41,129 bases of DNA, taken from contig NZ_JADWDC010000044.1 of NCBI RefSeq assembly GCF_020640915.1, positions 1-41,129 on the forward strand. The letters are read 5' to 3'. Position 1 is the stretch's first letter, and each line of letters opens with the position of its first letter. Positions 33,903-41,129 of the stretch are shown one piece after another. A program made the translations under genes and the position numbers. The notes beneath the pieces are model-generated. The model worked only from the letters and a program-made list of their open reading frames with translations, was not told the origin of the DNA and made no database searches. The stretch comes from Waterburya agarophytonicola KI4 (lineage in GTDB: Bacteria; Cyanobacteriota; Cyanobacteriia; Cyanobacteriales; Xenococcaceae).

Positions 33903-34235
33903 TCCCAAAAAATTTCAGCAACGCCTTATAAAAAAATATTAAATCGGTTGTTGATGAGTTACTTACTAATAAAAAAGGTAAATTTATGATATACATTATA
34001 GGCTACTGACTGCAATAGTCCTAGTATCGGTATGTTCGAGTAATTAGCAGTAAATAGTGAATAATCAGTTGTTTTGGTTTTGAGTTGAATCGATAGCATC
34101 GAAATCGATCGCCCTAAAGATTCAAAGATGAACTTTCGTGAAACTAACTAAACACGATCCGTTATACCTGATAGGGTACAAGAGGTCGTAATTTATAGCG
34201 GCACAGTCGTCAATCTTGACCCTTGTCTAATCTCC
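33903..34235. other. Divergent promoter region between menF and menA
   Basis: 333 bp without a gene. It should hold both men promoters; I could not assign either with confidence. No tandem repeat, known riboswitch or long dyad was seen. Confidence 0.5.
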
Positions 34236-35144
34236 ATGACTACCAAGCAAATAAGCAAACAAGATCGTGGTTTATGGCTTGCTGCCATTAAACCCCCAAT
34301 ATACAGCGTAGCCATTGCCCCCATTGCTGTAGGGACATCGATCGCTTTTTTTGAAACGGGTATTTTTCAACCCCAAATATTCTTGACATTTTTAGGTTCG
34401 GCAATTTTGATTATTGCTTGGCTCAATTTAAGTAACGATGTATTTGACTCAGAAACGGGTATTGATGTTAACAAAGCTCATTCTGTAGTCAATCTGACTG
34501 GTAATAAGTCATTGGTTTTTTGGATAGCTAATATTTGCTTGAGCTTGGGTATGGGTGGCATCATTGCTTTATCTTGGTGGCAACAAGACTGGAACGTATT
34601 GGGGTTGATCTTAGTATGTTGTTGCTTGGGTTATACCTATCAAGGTCCTCCTTTTCGCTTGGGCTATTTGGGGTTGGGAGAAATAATTTGTTTCTTTACT
34701 TTTGGGCCAGGGGCAGTCTCGGCAGCTTATTATGCTCAAACTCAGCAATTTTCAGGGACTAGTTTAGCGATATCTAGCATCATTGGGATTAGTACCTCAA
34801 TTATTTTATTTTGCTCTCATTTCCATCAGATAGAAGACGATCTAGCAGCGGGAAAGCGATCGCCTATTGTCCGTTTGGGTACTAGTTTGGGGGCAAAAGT
34901 ATTAGCGATCGCCACAACCAGTATCTATATTGTTACCTTAATTTTGATTGTTGGGGGAGCTTTACCCCTATTGAGCTTAATCATTTTTGGTAGTTTGCCC
35001 TTTGCTTATCACCTTGTCAGTCATGTCAATCGCTATCATGCTATTCCCGAAAAAGTAAGCAATAGTAAATTTATTGCAGTTAATTTATATTTATCGAGTT
35101 CCCTACTATTAATATTAGGATTAGTTTTAAAGTCTTATGTCTAA
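34236..35144 (+). CDS. menA: 1,4-dihydroxy-2-naphthoate phytyltransferase
   Basis: A 302-residue membrane prenyltransferase of the UbiA family that attaches a phytyl chain to dihydroxynaphthoate, the step before the last methylation of phylloquinone. About eight hydrophobic helices. The first Asp-rich motif is [11 protein letters not shown], the second [14 protein letters not shown]. The N-terminus ([20 protein letters not shown]) and [19 protein letters not shown] are typical of cyanobacterial MenA. Its last 8 bp overlap the ridA start, so the two are translationally coupled. It diverges from menF-menD, giving three steps of the pathway in one block; menB, C, E and G are elsewhere. Confidence 0.95.
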   Translation: MTTKQISKQDRGLWLAAIKPPIYSVAIAPIAVGTSIAFFETGIFQPQIFLTFLGSAILIIAWLNLSNDVFDSETGIDVNKAHSVVNLTGNKSLVFWIANICLSLGMGGIIALSWWQQDWNVLGLILVCCCLGYTYQGPPFRLGYLGLGEIICFFTFGPGAVSAAYYAQTQQFSGTSLAISSIIGISTSIILFCSHFHQIEDDLAAGKRSPIVRLGTSLGAKVLAIATTSIYIVTLILIVGGALPLLSLIIFGSLPFAYHLVSHVNRYHAIPEKVSNSKFIAVNLYLSSSLLLILGLVLKSYV

Positions 35145-35541
35145 AAAAGTTATTCGTACCAATCGAGCCCCCGCACCCGTTGGCCCTTACAATCAAGCGA
35201 TCTCTGCTTCTGGAACAATGCTGTTTTTAGCAGGACAGATTCCTCTAGATCCTCAGTCGGGAAATATTGTAGGAGAAGGCGATATTGCAGCTCAAACCAA
35301 GCAAGTAATGTCCAATATTAAAGCAGTATTGACCGAAGCAGGAGCAAACTGGGATAACATAGTTAAAACTAGCGTTTTTCTCTCTGATTTAGCTAATTTT
35401 ACCCCGATGAATCAAGTCTACGCTGAGTACTTTGACGAAGAAACAGCCCCCGCCCGCGCTTGCGTGGAAGTTTCTCGTTTGCCGAAAGATGTGCTAGTCG
35501 AGATTGAATGTATCGCTGTTATTCCTGAATTTTTAGAATAA
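35137..35541 (+). CDS. ridA: RidA family enamine/imine deaminase
   Basis: A 134-residue member of the RidA (YjgF/YER057c) family, which hydrolyses reactive enamines such as 2-aminoacrylate. Conserved parts: [42 protein letters not shown], and the active-site Arg in [21 protein letters not shown]. Full length for the family. The start overlaps the end of menA by 8 bp, with no separate promoter visible, so it is made along with MenA. No obvious biochemical link to phylloquinone; protection of PLP or branched metabolites is the family role. Confidence 0.95.
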   Translation: MSKKVIRTNRAPAPVGPYNQAISASGTMLFLAGQIPLDPQSGNIVGEGDIAAQTKQVMSNIKAVLTEAGANWDNIVKTSVFLSDLANFTPMNQVYAEYFDEETAPARACVEVSRLPKDVLVEIECIAVIPEFLE

Positions 35542-35576
35542 TCAGCATCCTAAAACAGACAAAGGTGCGATCGCAA

Positions 35577-36806
35577 TTATTTAGTATCAATCAATTGATG
35601 CAAATATTGCAAAATTACTATGCCGATTAAAACCGAAGCAGCAAAGAAAAGCCAAAAATAATTAATCGATTCGGGATGGTCTAACGCCCAGCCTCCCAAG
35701 GGAGGACCCACAAAATAACCGATCGCCCAACACTGGGAGTTGATCGACAAATATACTCCGCGCAAAGATTCGGGGGCTAAATCTGCAACTAGTCCAGAAG
35801 CAATGGGAGTATAAGTAATCATTCCCCAAGACATCACCCCTAAAGTCAAAGCTGCCCAAAAGAGAAGATTATCTGATGCATTTCCCGTTACCCAGACTAA
35901 AATAAAGGCGATGCCCCACAATACTAAAGAGAAACTCAAGCCCGTAATGCGATTAAAACGATTGAGCAACCAAGCTGCGGGTAACTGACAAACCGCAGCA
36001 AAAGCAATGTGCCAAGTAAACAAACCACTAATTACTCGCTCAGAAAAACCCGTCCCCGTATCTCCCAATTGGACAAAGTTTTTGAGATATAACGGCATGG
36101 TACTTTGTACTTGAGATAGGTAGATGGTGAACAAAATATTGACCGCCACAAATACCATCAAAGCGCGATCGCGCAGTGCCAAAGACCAGCCATTTTCTTG
36201 GTTTGATGTGGATTTTTGTATTTGAAATTGAAAGGTTTCGGCGATCGCAAAATAAATTACGCCAAAGAAAATTATAAAAGAAATTCCATCAATTATAAAT
36301 AAAGCGCGATAGTTACCAGAACTAGCAATTAATGCCCCGCCCAATACTACCCCCAAACTCAAGCCCAAACTATCTGCTAATCGAGTAATTGCAAAAGCTT
36401 CATTACGTTGTTCGGGAACAGTCAGATCGATAATTGCTGCTTCGGTGGCTGGCCAATACATTCCGCTGCCAAATCCCATTAACAAGTTACCTAAAATCAA
36501 GGTGGGAAAGTTTGAGGTCAAAGATAAAACTACGTCTGCTAATACTGATATTGCAGAAGCAACTAACAAAGTTTTTCTGCGTCCCCAACTGGGAGTATCG
36601 GATAATTGCCCCCCTAAAAATCTGCCGAAAACCCCCGAAATTGAACCGCTACCCAAGGCTACACCCACTAGAGTTGAAGAAAGTCCTACCTGATTGACAA
36701 AAAAGATCGGTGCATAAAATAATGTAAAGCCCGTCCCGATTCCTAATAGCAGTCTACCTGTTGCTAAAATCCAAACCTTGAAACTAAAATTCAGTATTCG
36801 AGACAT
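35577..36806 (-). CDS. MFS transporter
   Basis: A 409-residue membrane protein with about twelve helices in two six-helix halves. The loop 2-3 signature GRFLGGQLSDTPSWGRRKTL matches the MFS G-x-L-a-D-r-x-G-r-k/r-x pattern. Motif C-like DSLGLSLGVVLGG lies in helix 5. It resembles drug/sugar efflux-type MFS proteins; the substrate is unknown. The ATG at 36806 gives a short N-terminus ahead of helix 1. Convergent with ridA; single gene. Confidence 0.85.
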   Translation of the reverse strand: MSRILNFSFKVWILATGRLLLGIGTGFTLFYAPIFFVNQVGLSSTLVGVALGSGSISGVFGRFLGGQLSDTPSWGRRKTLLVASAISVLADVVLSLTSNFPTLILGNLLMGFGSGMYWPATEAAIIDLTVPEQRNEAFAITRLADSLGLSLGVVLGGALIASSGNYRALFIIDGISFIIFFGVIYFAIAETFQFQIQKSTSNQENGWSLALRDRALMVFVAVNILFTIYLSQVQSTMPLYLKNFVQLGDTGTGFSERVISGLFTWHIAFAAVCQLPAAWLLNRFNRITGLSFSLVLWGIAFILVWVTGNASDNLLFWAALTLGVMSWGMITYTPIASGLVADLAPESLRGVYLSINSQCWAIGYFVGPPLGGWALDHPESINYFWLFFAASVLIGIVILQYLHQLIDTK

Positions 36807-36882
36807 TCAATGTTCTATTAAAAGCTGACTTTGATAGATTATCATTCCGAGGAGATTGAACTACTGCCAACAAATATCCAAC

Positions 36883-36909
36883 AAAAAACCTTGGCACAAT
36901 ATGCCAAGG
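36883..36909 (-). terminator. Rho-independent terminator downstream of psb34
   Basis: On the minus strand CCTTGGCA pairs perfectly with TGCCAAGG, 5-nt loop, followed by six T. It is 62 bp past the psb34 stop. Confidence 0.9.
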
Positions 36910-36970
36910 CTGAGTAGGAGAAATCAATGTTGAAGATAAAATTTGTTGAAGCCAGTAAATTTAGTATTGT

Positions 36971-37144
36971 CTAACTAACTAGAAAAGACATAAACACTAC
37001 TAAAGATACGAATAAAGCTGCTATCGCGCCTTGTTTCAAATAGCGACGCTGTTGATAAAAATCTGGCATAGAGGCATAGGTCATTTTAGGCTCTCTAGCG
37101 TAATTATTGATAACTCCGTTGTCGGTTTGGGTGGTTGTATACAT
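36971..37144 (-). CDS. psb34: Psb34-like photosystem II assembly protein
   Basis: A 57-residue protein: an N-terminal arm (YTTTQTDNGVINNYAREPKM) that resembles high-light-inducible proteins, and one C-terminal transmembrane helix (GAIAALFVSLVVFMSFLVS). This is the layout of Psb34 (Synechocystis Ssl1498), which binds CP47-containing photosystem II assembly intermediates and competes with Hlips. Assignment is from memory of the family. The frame extends 26 codons upstream, but a Shine-Dalgarno (GAGGA) sits 8-9 nt before the chosen ATG and the extension lies over the promoter. A promoter with an HLR1-like element lies upstream and a terminator downstream, so it is monocistronic. Confidence 0.65.
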   Translation of the reverse strand: MYTTTQTDNGVINNYAREPKMTYASMPDFYQQRRYLKQGAIAALFVSLVVFMSFLVS

Positions 37145-37180
37145 GGTTGTTTTCCTCGTGTTCACTTCTCTATGTAAACT

Positions 37181-37209
37181 AATATAACAATATTTTAAAG
37201 TTTTGTAAA
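37181..37209 (-). promoter_or_regulatory. psb34 promoter with HLR1-like element
   Basis: Minus strand: TTTACA (37209-37204), 17-bp spacer, TATATT (37186-37181), a strong sigma-70 match. TTTACAAAACTTTAAAA overlaps the -35 and fits the HLR1 direct repeat (two TTTACA-type halves ten bases apart) with one mismatch in the second half. HLR1 is bound by RpaB at high-light genes; binding here is inferred. Confidence 0.6.
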
Positions 37210-37223
37210 GTTTATTTGACAAA

Positions 37224-37418
37224 TTATTTTAAATAATATCCATAAGAAGTAGGGCAACCAACGTAAAGCGGGACGAAAAGAAGAGTTAGTTCGCGGGTTC
37301 TAATCGAGAAGTAAGATTTTTTCTTATCTTCTAGATCGGAGTATAAGTCTGACCAACTGTCTCTGAGGGCATCAATTGATTTTTGAAGTTCATCAATTTG
37401 ATTTCTTATAATAACCAT
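37224..37418 (-). CDS. Possible small protein of unknown function
   Basis: A 64-residue frame beginning at an ATG with a good Shine-Dalgarno (GGAG, 7 nt upstream). The first half is coiled-coil-like (IIRNQIDELQKSIDALRDSW), the second more hydrophobic with Cys and Tyr (FVPLYVGCPTSYGYYLK). I do not recognise it. It may be a real small gene or a remnant; a neighbouring frame over the 3' part also reads plausibly (RPALRWLPYFLW), hinting at a frameshift. Confidence 0.3.
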   Translation of the reverse strand: MVIIRNQIDELQKSIDALRDSWSDLYSDLEDKKKSYFSIRTRELTLLFVPLYVGCPTSYGYYLK

Positions 37419-37612
37419 CAGAACTCCGTTAGTATAGGGTGTGGTCAAAAGTCGTTGGTTAAGAGTGATCGTCAATCATTGGCGCGAATAACTCTTAGGC
37501 ATCGAGCAAAAATAACTTACTATTCAAGAACCAGAAATGAGAGAATAACATTAGAGTTAGTCAATTCCATAGTTCCAGAGCCAATGGAAATGCCTTCAGG
37601 AACATCAGATAA

Positions 37613-38053
37613 TTATCCAAAAAAATCATCGTCCAGCATTTTATCTAAAGGTATTGGTGTTAGATCTTCAACCAAAAACAATCGACTTTTGCCAATTCCA
37701 TCTGTAGCCTTGTTGAACCAAGCAACATGATTCTCTTTGAGATACTTTTTTAGACTTGGAGAGTCTTCTAGTATATCTTGAATCTCTCTGCGAAAATTCA
37801 ATATTTCCACACGCCACTTAGCTTGATTTCTTTCTCTCTCCACCTGCCAGTCTCTAAGTTTTAAAACATGCTCTACAAGTCGATAGTAGTAACTTCTTAA
37901 AGCTCTTTTTTGACTTGCTCCCATATCTTGAATTTCATCTAATAGATTCGCCCAGTCCATAGTTTTAAGATCTTGATTCTCAATAGCGATCGCCATTTGC
38001 TCTGTCCATAAATTAAAATCGCGATCATGCAAATCTTTGATTTGATTAGTCAT
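37613..38053 (-). CDS. DUF29 family protein
   Basis: A 146-residue, mostly helical protein of the DUF29 family, common in cyanobacteria: LHDRDFNLWTEQMAIAIENQ, MDWANLLDEIQDMGASQKRA, LRSYYYRLVEHVLKLRDW and the R-rich RRE..DILEDSPSLKKYL segment. Function unknown. The frame could start 12 codons earlier, but the ATG giving MTNQIKDLHDRDF has a Shine-Dalgarno (GGAG) and is the family start. It overlaps the 3' end of the upstream small gene by 8 bp, so translation is coupled, as in toxin-antitoxin pairs. Confidence 0.85.
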   Translation of the reverse strand: MTNQIKDLHDRDFNLWTEQMAIAIENQDLKTMDWANLLDEIQDMGASQKRALRSYYYRLVEHVLKLRDWQVERERNQAKWRVEILNFRREIQDILEDSPSLKKYLKENHVAWFNKATDGIGKSRLFLVEDLTPIPLDKMLDDDFFG

Positions 38054-38240
38054 CTTTGTTCTCCAAAAGCTTTTTAACATTTTCAACACTTAATAGCGCG
38101 ATCGCATCCAAAAACTTTCCAGTATTGCCATTATTCCCCCACTGAAAACCAAGCTCCAAAGCCATCTTTTTGAGTTTATTTGGAGTATGTGGATCGACTC
38201 TAACTCTTAAAGTATCCCTTTCTAACTTTGGTCTACCCAC
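38046..38240 (-). CDS. Small DNA-binding-like protein upstream of DUF29
   Basis: A ~64-residue basic protein, GRPKLERDTLRVRVDPHTPN then KLKKMALELGFQ and GNTGKFLDAIALLSV. The GRPKL..RVRVDP beginning resembles ribbon-helix-helix or AT-hook-like small regulators found in cyanobacteria with DUF29 or toxin genes. Start uncertain: GTG at 38240 (used here) or TTG at 38261. It ends 8 bp into the DUF29 gene (ATGAC-TAA). An antitoxin-like or autorepressor role is inferred from size, charge and coupling only. Confidence 0.5.
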   Translation of the reverse strand: MGRPKLERDTLRVRVDPHTPNKLKKMALELGFQWGNNGNTGKFLDAIALLSVENVKKLLENKDD

Positions 38241-38261
38241 GCTGACTAATTCCCAATTCAA

Positions 38262-38597
38262 TCAATTTATTTGGCACAGCGATCGCCTGTCTTTTCAACT
38301 ATGTCTATATATTCTAGAGTTAAAATATTTCTTTAACTTCCTCTATTGTAGAATAATTTAATAGTAAATGGGGTGCATTTATTTTGAATTTTTAAGCTAT
38401 TTTCATTTTCTCCCCATTTGTTCTTCATTCTTTATCTCTTTTCTCCCTCTGCCTTTTCGTTAGTCTAAACTACAGTCAACCCTCTATGACTGAAAATGTT
38501 TCTTAAGAGAGTTGGTTGTCGAAGTAGTTATAAATTGCGTAAATCCATTCTCAAAATGTTTTACCCTTAACAATGGCTGTCTAAAACGAGCTTGTAT
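38262..38597. other. Intergenic region upstream of miaA
   Basis: 336 bp without a gene. Contains a pyrimidine-rich tract of about 60 nt (38401-38460) on the plus strand and the palindrome TCTTAAGAGA (38502-38511). No RNA gene was recognised. Confidence 0.4.
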
Positions 38598-39482
38598 ATG
38601 TTGATTGTTATTTGTGGTGCGACTGCTAGCGGTAAATCTAGTTTGGCTTTAGAAATAGCTCGACGTTTGGATTCAATTATTATTAGTGCCGATTCAAGGC
38701 AGATCTATTGCGAGTTTGACATCGGCACAGCCAAACCATCCTCAAAAGAACAACAACTAGTCGATCATTATCAAATTGATATCTGCGAGCCTACAGAAAC
38801 CTTAACCTTGGCAGAATATCAACAGCAAACCCAAGCAATTATAGAAGATCGTTTAGATCGCCCTCTTTTGTTAGTGGGTGGTACGGGACTATATTTAGAT
38901 TCGATTACCAAAGGCTTAAAAATTCCTCGGGTGTCGCCTCAGCCAGAATTGCGATCGCAACTATCGGCAATCGGACAAATTCAAGCTCACAGTTGGTTAT
39001 CTCAAGTAGACCCCAAAGCAGCCCAAAAAATCCACATTAACGACCAATTTAGAACTTTAAGGGCTTTAGAGGTGTTTTATACCACGGGAATTCCGATTTC
39101 CGAGCAACAAGGAGAGAATCCACCTAATTATCCAATTCTACAAATCGGGTTAGATTGTGATGTTCCTGCATCAGATCAGCGCATTGCTACTCGCACCCAT
39201 CAAATGATCGAAATGGGATTAGTGAATGAAGTAAAGTATCTCTGTCAGAAATATGGCGCAGATCTGCCCTTATTAAATACCCTTGGTTATGGCGAAATTA
39301 AACAATACTTAGCAGGGGAGATTGACTTAAACGAAGCGATCGCTTTAACTATTACCCATACTCGTCAGTTTGCTAAAAGACAGCGTACTTGGTTTCAGAA
39401 AAATAAACAAATTAATTGGTTTGATAATAGTAGAGAAGATTTACCAGAGAGAGTCTGGCATAAAATCCAGGAATTTATCTAA
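38598..39482 (+). CDS. miaA: tRNA dimethylallyltransferase
   Basis: A 294-residue enzyme that adds dimethylallyl to A37 of tRNAs reading codons that start with U. P-loop GATASGKSSLALEIARRL, then SADSRQIYCEFDIGTAKPS, LLVGGTGLYLDSITKGL and the C-terminal LGYGEIKQYL and TRQFAKRQRTWFQKN, which contact tRNA. The frame starts at a TTG two codons upstream; the ATG giving MLIVICGATASGKS is the family start. Single gene with an HIP1-based hairpin just downstream. Confidence 0.96.
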   Translation: MLIVICGATASGKSSLALEIARRLDSIIISADSRQIYCEFDIGTAKPSSKEQQLVDHYQIDICEPTETLTLAEYQQQTQAIIEDRLDRPLLLVGGTGLYLDSITKGLKIPRVSPQPELRSQLSAIGQIQAHSWLSQVDPKAAQKIHINDQFRTLRALEVFYTTGIPISEQQGENPPNYPILQIGLDCDVPASDQRIATRTHQMIEMGLVNEVKYLCQKYGADLPLLNTLGYGEIKQYLAGEIDLNEAIALTITHTRQFAKRQRTWFQKNKQINWFDNSREDLPERVWHKIQEFI

Positions 39483-39497
39483 AACTTCAATCCTTCA

Positions 39498-39537
39498 AGC
39501 GATCGCATTTCTTGATTTAAAGGAAGATGCGATCGCT
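39498..39537. other. HIP1-based inverted repeat downstream of miaA
   Basis: Two GCGATCGC octamers in inverted array: AGCGATCGCAT and ATGCGATCGCT, an 11-bp perfect stem with an 18-nt loop. It begins 16 bp after the miaA stop. No T-run follows, so it is not a classic terminator; it may stabilise the 3' end. Confidence 0.7.
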
Positions 39538-39579
39538 AAATTATTTGACAATGAAAATAATTACCAAATTAATTCGCTA

Positions 39580-39765
39580 CTAAATATTATCTACTTTGAA
39601 AATAACTTCAGGCAAATCCTCTTCAGTTAAATCGCTATTTTCAGTAAAAATATCGGTCAAGCTATTTTGATAAGAAATGCCATATTCCACCTCAATAACG
39701 GCAAGATCTGGGTCATTTTCATAGAAAAAGCGATATAAATTTAAGATTAAGTTCAACTTCCCCAA
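39580..39765 (-). pseudogene. Possible gene remnant (short open frame without ATG)
   Basis: A 61-codon frame that reads like protein (YRFFYENDPDLAVIEVEYGI) but has a stop directly upstream, only a TTG to start and no internal Met. Probably a 3' fragment of a lost gene, or not coding. Otherwise 39483-39902 holds only the HIP1 hairpin and the hemF terminator. Confidence 0.25.
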
Positions 39766-39806
39766 TCAGTGAGGCAATCGCATAGTTGAATTAGGCAAAT
39801 CACCAT

Positions 39807-39842
39807 AAAAAAAAGCCAGCAATTATCAACTCTATTGCTAGC
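39807..39842 (-). terminator. Rho-independent terminator downstream of hemF
   Basis: On the minus strand GCTAGCAAT pairs with ATTGCTGGC (one T-G), 10-nt loop, followed by eight T. It is 60 bp past the hemF stop. Confidence 0.85.
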
Positions 39843-39902
39843 TACTCTTCTTGACATAACAGTAGTTAAGCTGCAGTGCCTTTAAACTGCATATTAATAA
39901 AA

Positions 39903-40934
39903 CTAACCTTGCCAATTAACCCAATCTTGGGGCTTGAGGAAAGTCTCATATAATTCTGCTTCAGGGGTATTGGGTTCTGGCTGATAATTATACTGCCAAC
40001 GAACTAAAGGAGGTAGAGACATCAAAATAGATTCGGTACGTCCATTGGTTTGCAAGCCAAAAATAGTACCGCGATCGTAAACCAAGTTAAACTCTACATA
40101 GCGTCCGCGACGATATAGTTGGAAATTGCGCTGCTGTTCGCCATATTCTGTATCTTTGTGTCTTTCAATAATCGGTACATAGGCAGGTAAGAAAGTTTTG
40201 CCACAGTCTTGTACGAAATTAAAGAGATCTGACCAACTGCGATGTCTAATTTCTCCTACTTCCTTGCTATGTTGTGCTGCTGCCTTATCGGGATGAGGCC
40301 CTTTATATAATTCTCCCGTACCATCTTGATAATCAAAGAATAATCCTCCGACACCTCTAGTTTCGTCGCGATGTTTGAGGTAGAAATATTCATCACACCA
40401 TTTCTTAAATACGGGGTGATATTCTGCATGATGGCGATCGCAAGTCTCTTTAAAGGTACGATGAAAATGGGTCGCATCTTCGGCAAAAGGATAGTAAGGA
40501 GTTAGATCTGCACCACCACCAAACCACCAAACTGGACCTGCTTCAAAATAACGATAGTTGAGGTGAACCGTAGGAATATATGGGCTGCGAGGATGCAATA
40601 CCATAGATACTCCTGTAGCATAGAATCCGTGTCCTGCTGCTTCTGGTCGTTGTTTGAGGATTGAGGGAGGTAACTGGCTACCCCAGACTTCAGAGAAATT
40701 TACCCCACCCTGTTCTAAGATACCGCCATCTGACAATACGCGCGATCGCCCCCCACCGCCTTCTTCTCTTTCCCAACTATCTTCTTGAAACTTTCCCCCT
40801 CCATCGACTGCTTCTAAGCCAGCACAGATTTCATCCTGTATCTGTTGCATTAACTGACTTACTTTTTTTTGGGAGTCAGCAGGGGGTGGGGTAGGTTGAG
40901 ACTTTTTGGTTGAGTTAGTATTTGTAGCGGTCAT
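39903..40934 (-). CDS. hemF: Oxygen-dependent coproporphyrinogen III oxidase
   Basis: A 343-residue enzyme that decarboxylates coproporphyrinogen III to protoporphyrinogen IX using O2, for haem and chlorophyll. Markers: [91 protein letters not shown] and [20 protein letters not shown]. The proline-rich N-terminus ([13 protein letters not shown]) is variable. The frame extends 12 codons upstream; the ATG giving MTATNTNS is preferred. Followed by its own terminator. Confidence 0.96.
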   Translation of the reverse strand: MTATNTNSTKKSQPTPPPADSQKKVSQLMQQIQDEICAGLEAVDGGGKFQEDSWEREEGGGGRSRVLSDGGILEQGGVNFSEVWGSQLPPSILKQRPEAAGHGFYATGVSMVLHPRSPYIPTVHLNYRYFEAGPVWWFGGGADLTPYYPFAEDATHFHRTFKETCDRHHAEYHPVFKKWCDEYFYLKHRDETRGVGGLFFDYQDGTGELYKGPHPDKAAAQHSKEVGEIRHRSWSDLFNFVQDCGKTFLPAYVPIIERHKDTEYGEQQRNFQLYRRGRYVEFNLVYDRGTIFGLQTNGRTESILMSLPPLVRWQYNYQPEPNTPEAELYETFLKPQDWVNWQG

Positions 40935-41076
40935 CAGAATATTAAAAATTAAATAAAAAAACTGCTTCAATCAGAGTATCTCGAACGGGTGTTGTCGCAC
41001 CACTACAAACACTATGTAGTAACAAGATATTTATGATTTAGTAAAGTTTCTTAATAAAAAAGTTTCAGCAAAAGTA

Positions 41077-41089
41077 TAGGACTTACGCA
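41077..41089. other. Possible insertion-sequence end motif
   Basis: TAGGACTTACGCA at the right edge resembles the terminal inverted repeat of some cyanobacterial insertion sequences or MITE-like repeats (from memory). No matching second end lies in the window, so it is unconfirmed. Confidence 0.2.
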
Positions 41090-41129
41090 TTGACAGAAAA
41101 ATTTAAATCTGCGGTATTGGTTTTGGGTA

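Noticed and set aside
38401-38460. Pyrimidine-rich tract upstream of miaA
   Set aside because: Strand bias is clear but no mirror repeat or coding signal supports a function.
39370-39630. 86-codon plus-strand frame over the miaA end
   Set aside because: Out of frame with miaA and without family features; crosses the HIP1 hairpin.

Overview
The window is from a cyanobacterial chromosome. Evidence: the HIP1 octamer GCGATCGC recurs throughout, and there are genes for phylloquinone synthesis (menF, menD, menA), an MPBQ/MSBQ-type methyltransferase, a Psb34-like photosystem II assembly protein, an SLH/OprB-type porin and several small proteins typical of cyanobacteria. AT-rich intergenic DNA, heptanucleotide tandem repeats and many signalling proteins fit a larger-genome unicellular, pleurocapsalean or filamentous lineage. 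I cannot fix the genus from sequence alone.

Layout. Positions 1-879 (minus) hold the N-terminal part of a haemagglutinin-like secreted protein, cut by the window edge. 1061-5151 has an Uup-type ABC-F ATPase, a lone MalF-like sugar permease and a glycosyltransferase. 5143-9698 (minus) is a compact NAD module: pncB, nadD, nrtR, nadE. This is the whole Preiss-Handler route from nicotinate to NAD plus a Nudix-derived regulator whose catalytic box is degenerate. A heptamer tandem repeat sits between nadD and nrtR and supplies the nadD stop codon. 9852-13381 carries a small membrane protein, sdhC, the quinone methyltransferase, a pentapeptide-repeat protein and a DUF1499 protein.

13382-19922 has a gene remnant, a large ClC transporter fused to CBS and USP-like domains with Arg in place of the gating glutamate, a zinc-ribbon mini-protein, a class III adenylate cyclase with a freshly duplicated GAF module, and a GNAT acetyltransferase. 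20142-23852 is housekeeping and conserved cyanobacterial genes (DUF2470, rplU-rpmA, Rho-N/DUF4912). 24036-30655 holds two cyclic-di-GMP proteins on either side of a porin, one with the uncommon GGDEF-EAL-GGDEF order.

30675-35541 is the phylloquinone block: menF-menD diverge from menA, and menA overlaps ridA. 35577-38261 has an MFS transporter, psb34 with a readable promoter and HLR1-like element, and a two-gene unit (DNA-binding-like small protein plus DUF29). 38598-40934 has miaA and hemF, each with a hairpin downstream. No rRNA, tRNA, CRISPR array, complete insertion sequence or prophage was found. Most of the window is ordinary chromosome. The most interesting points are the GAF duplication, the ClC substitution, the self-contained NAD cluster with its intruding repeat, and several unassigned inverted repeats in promoter regions.
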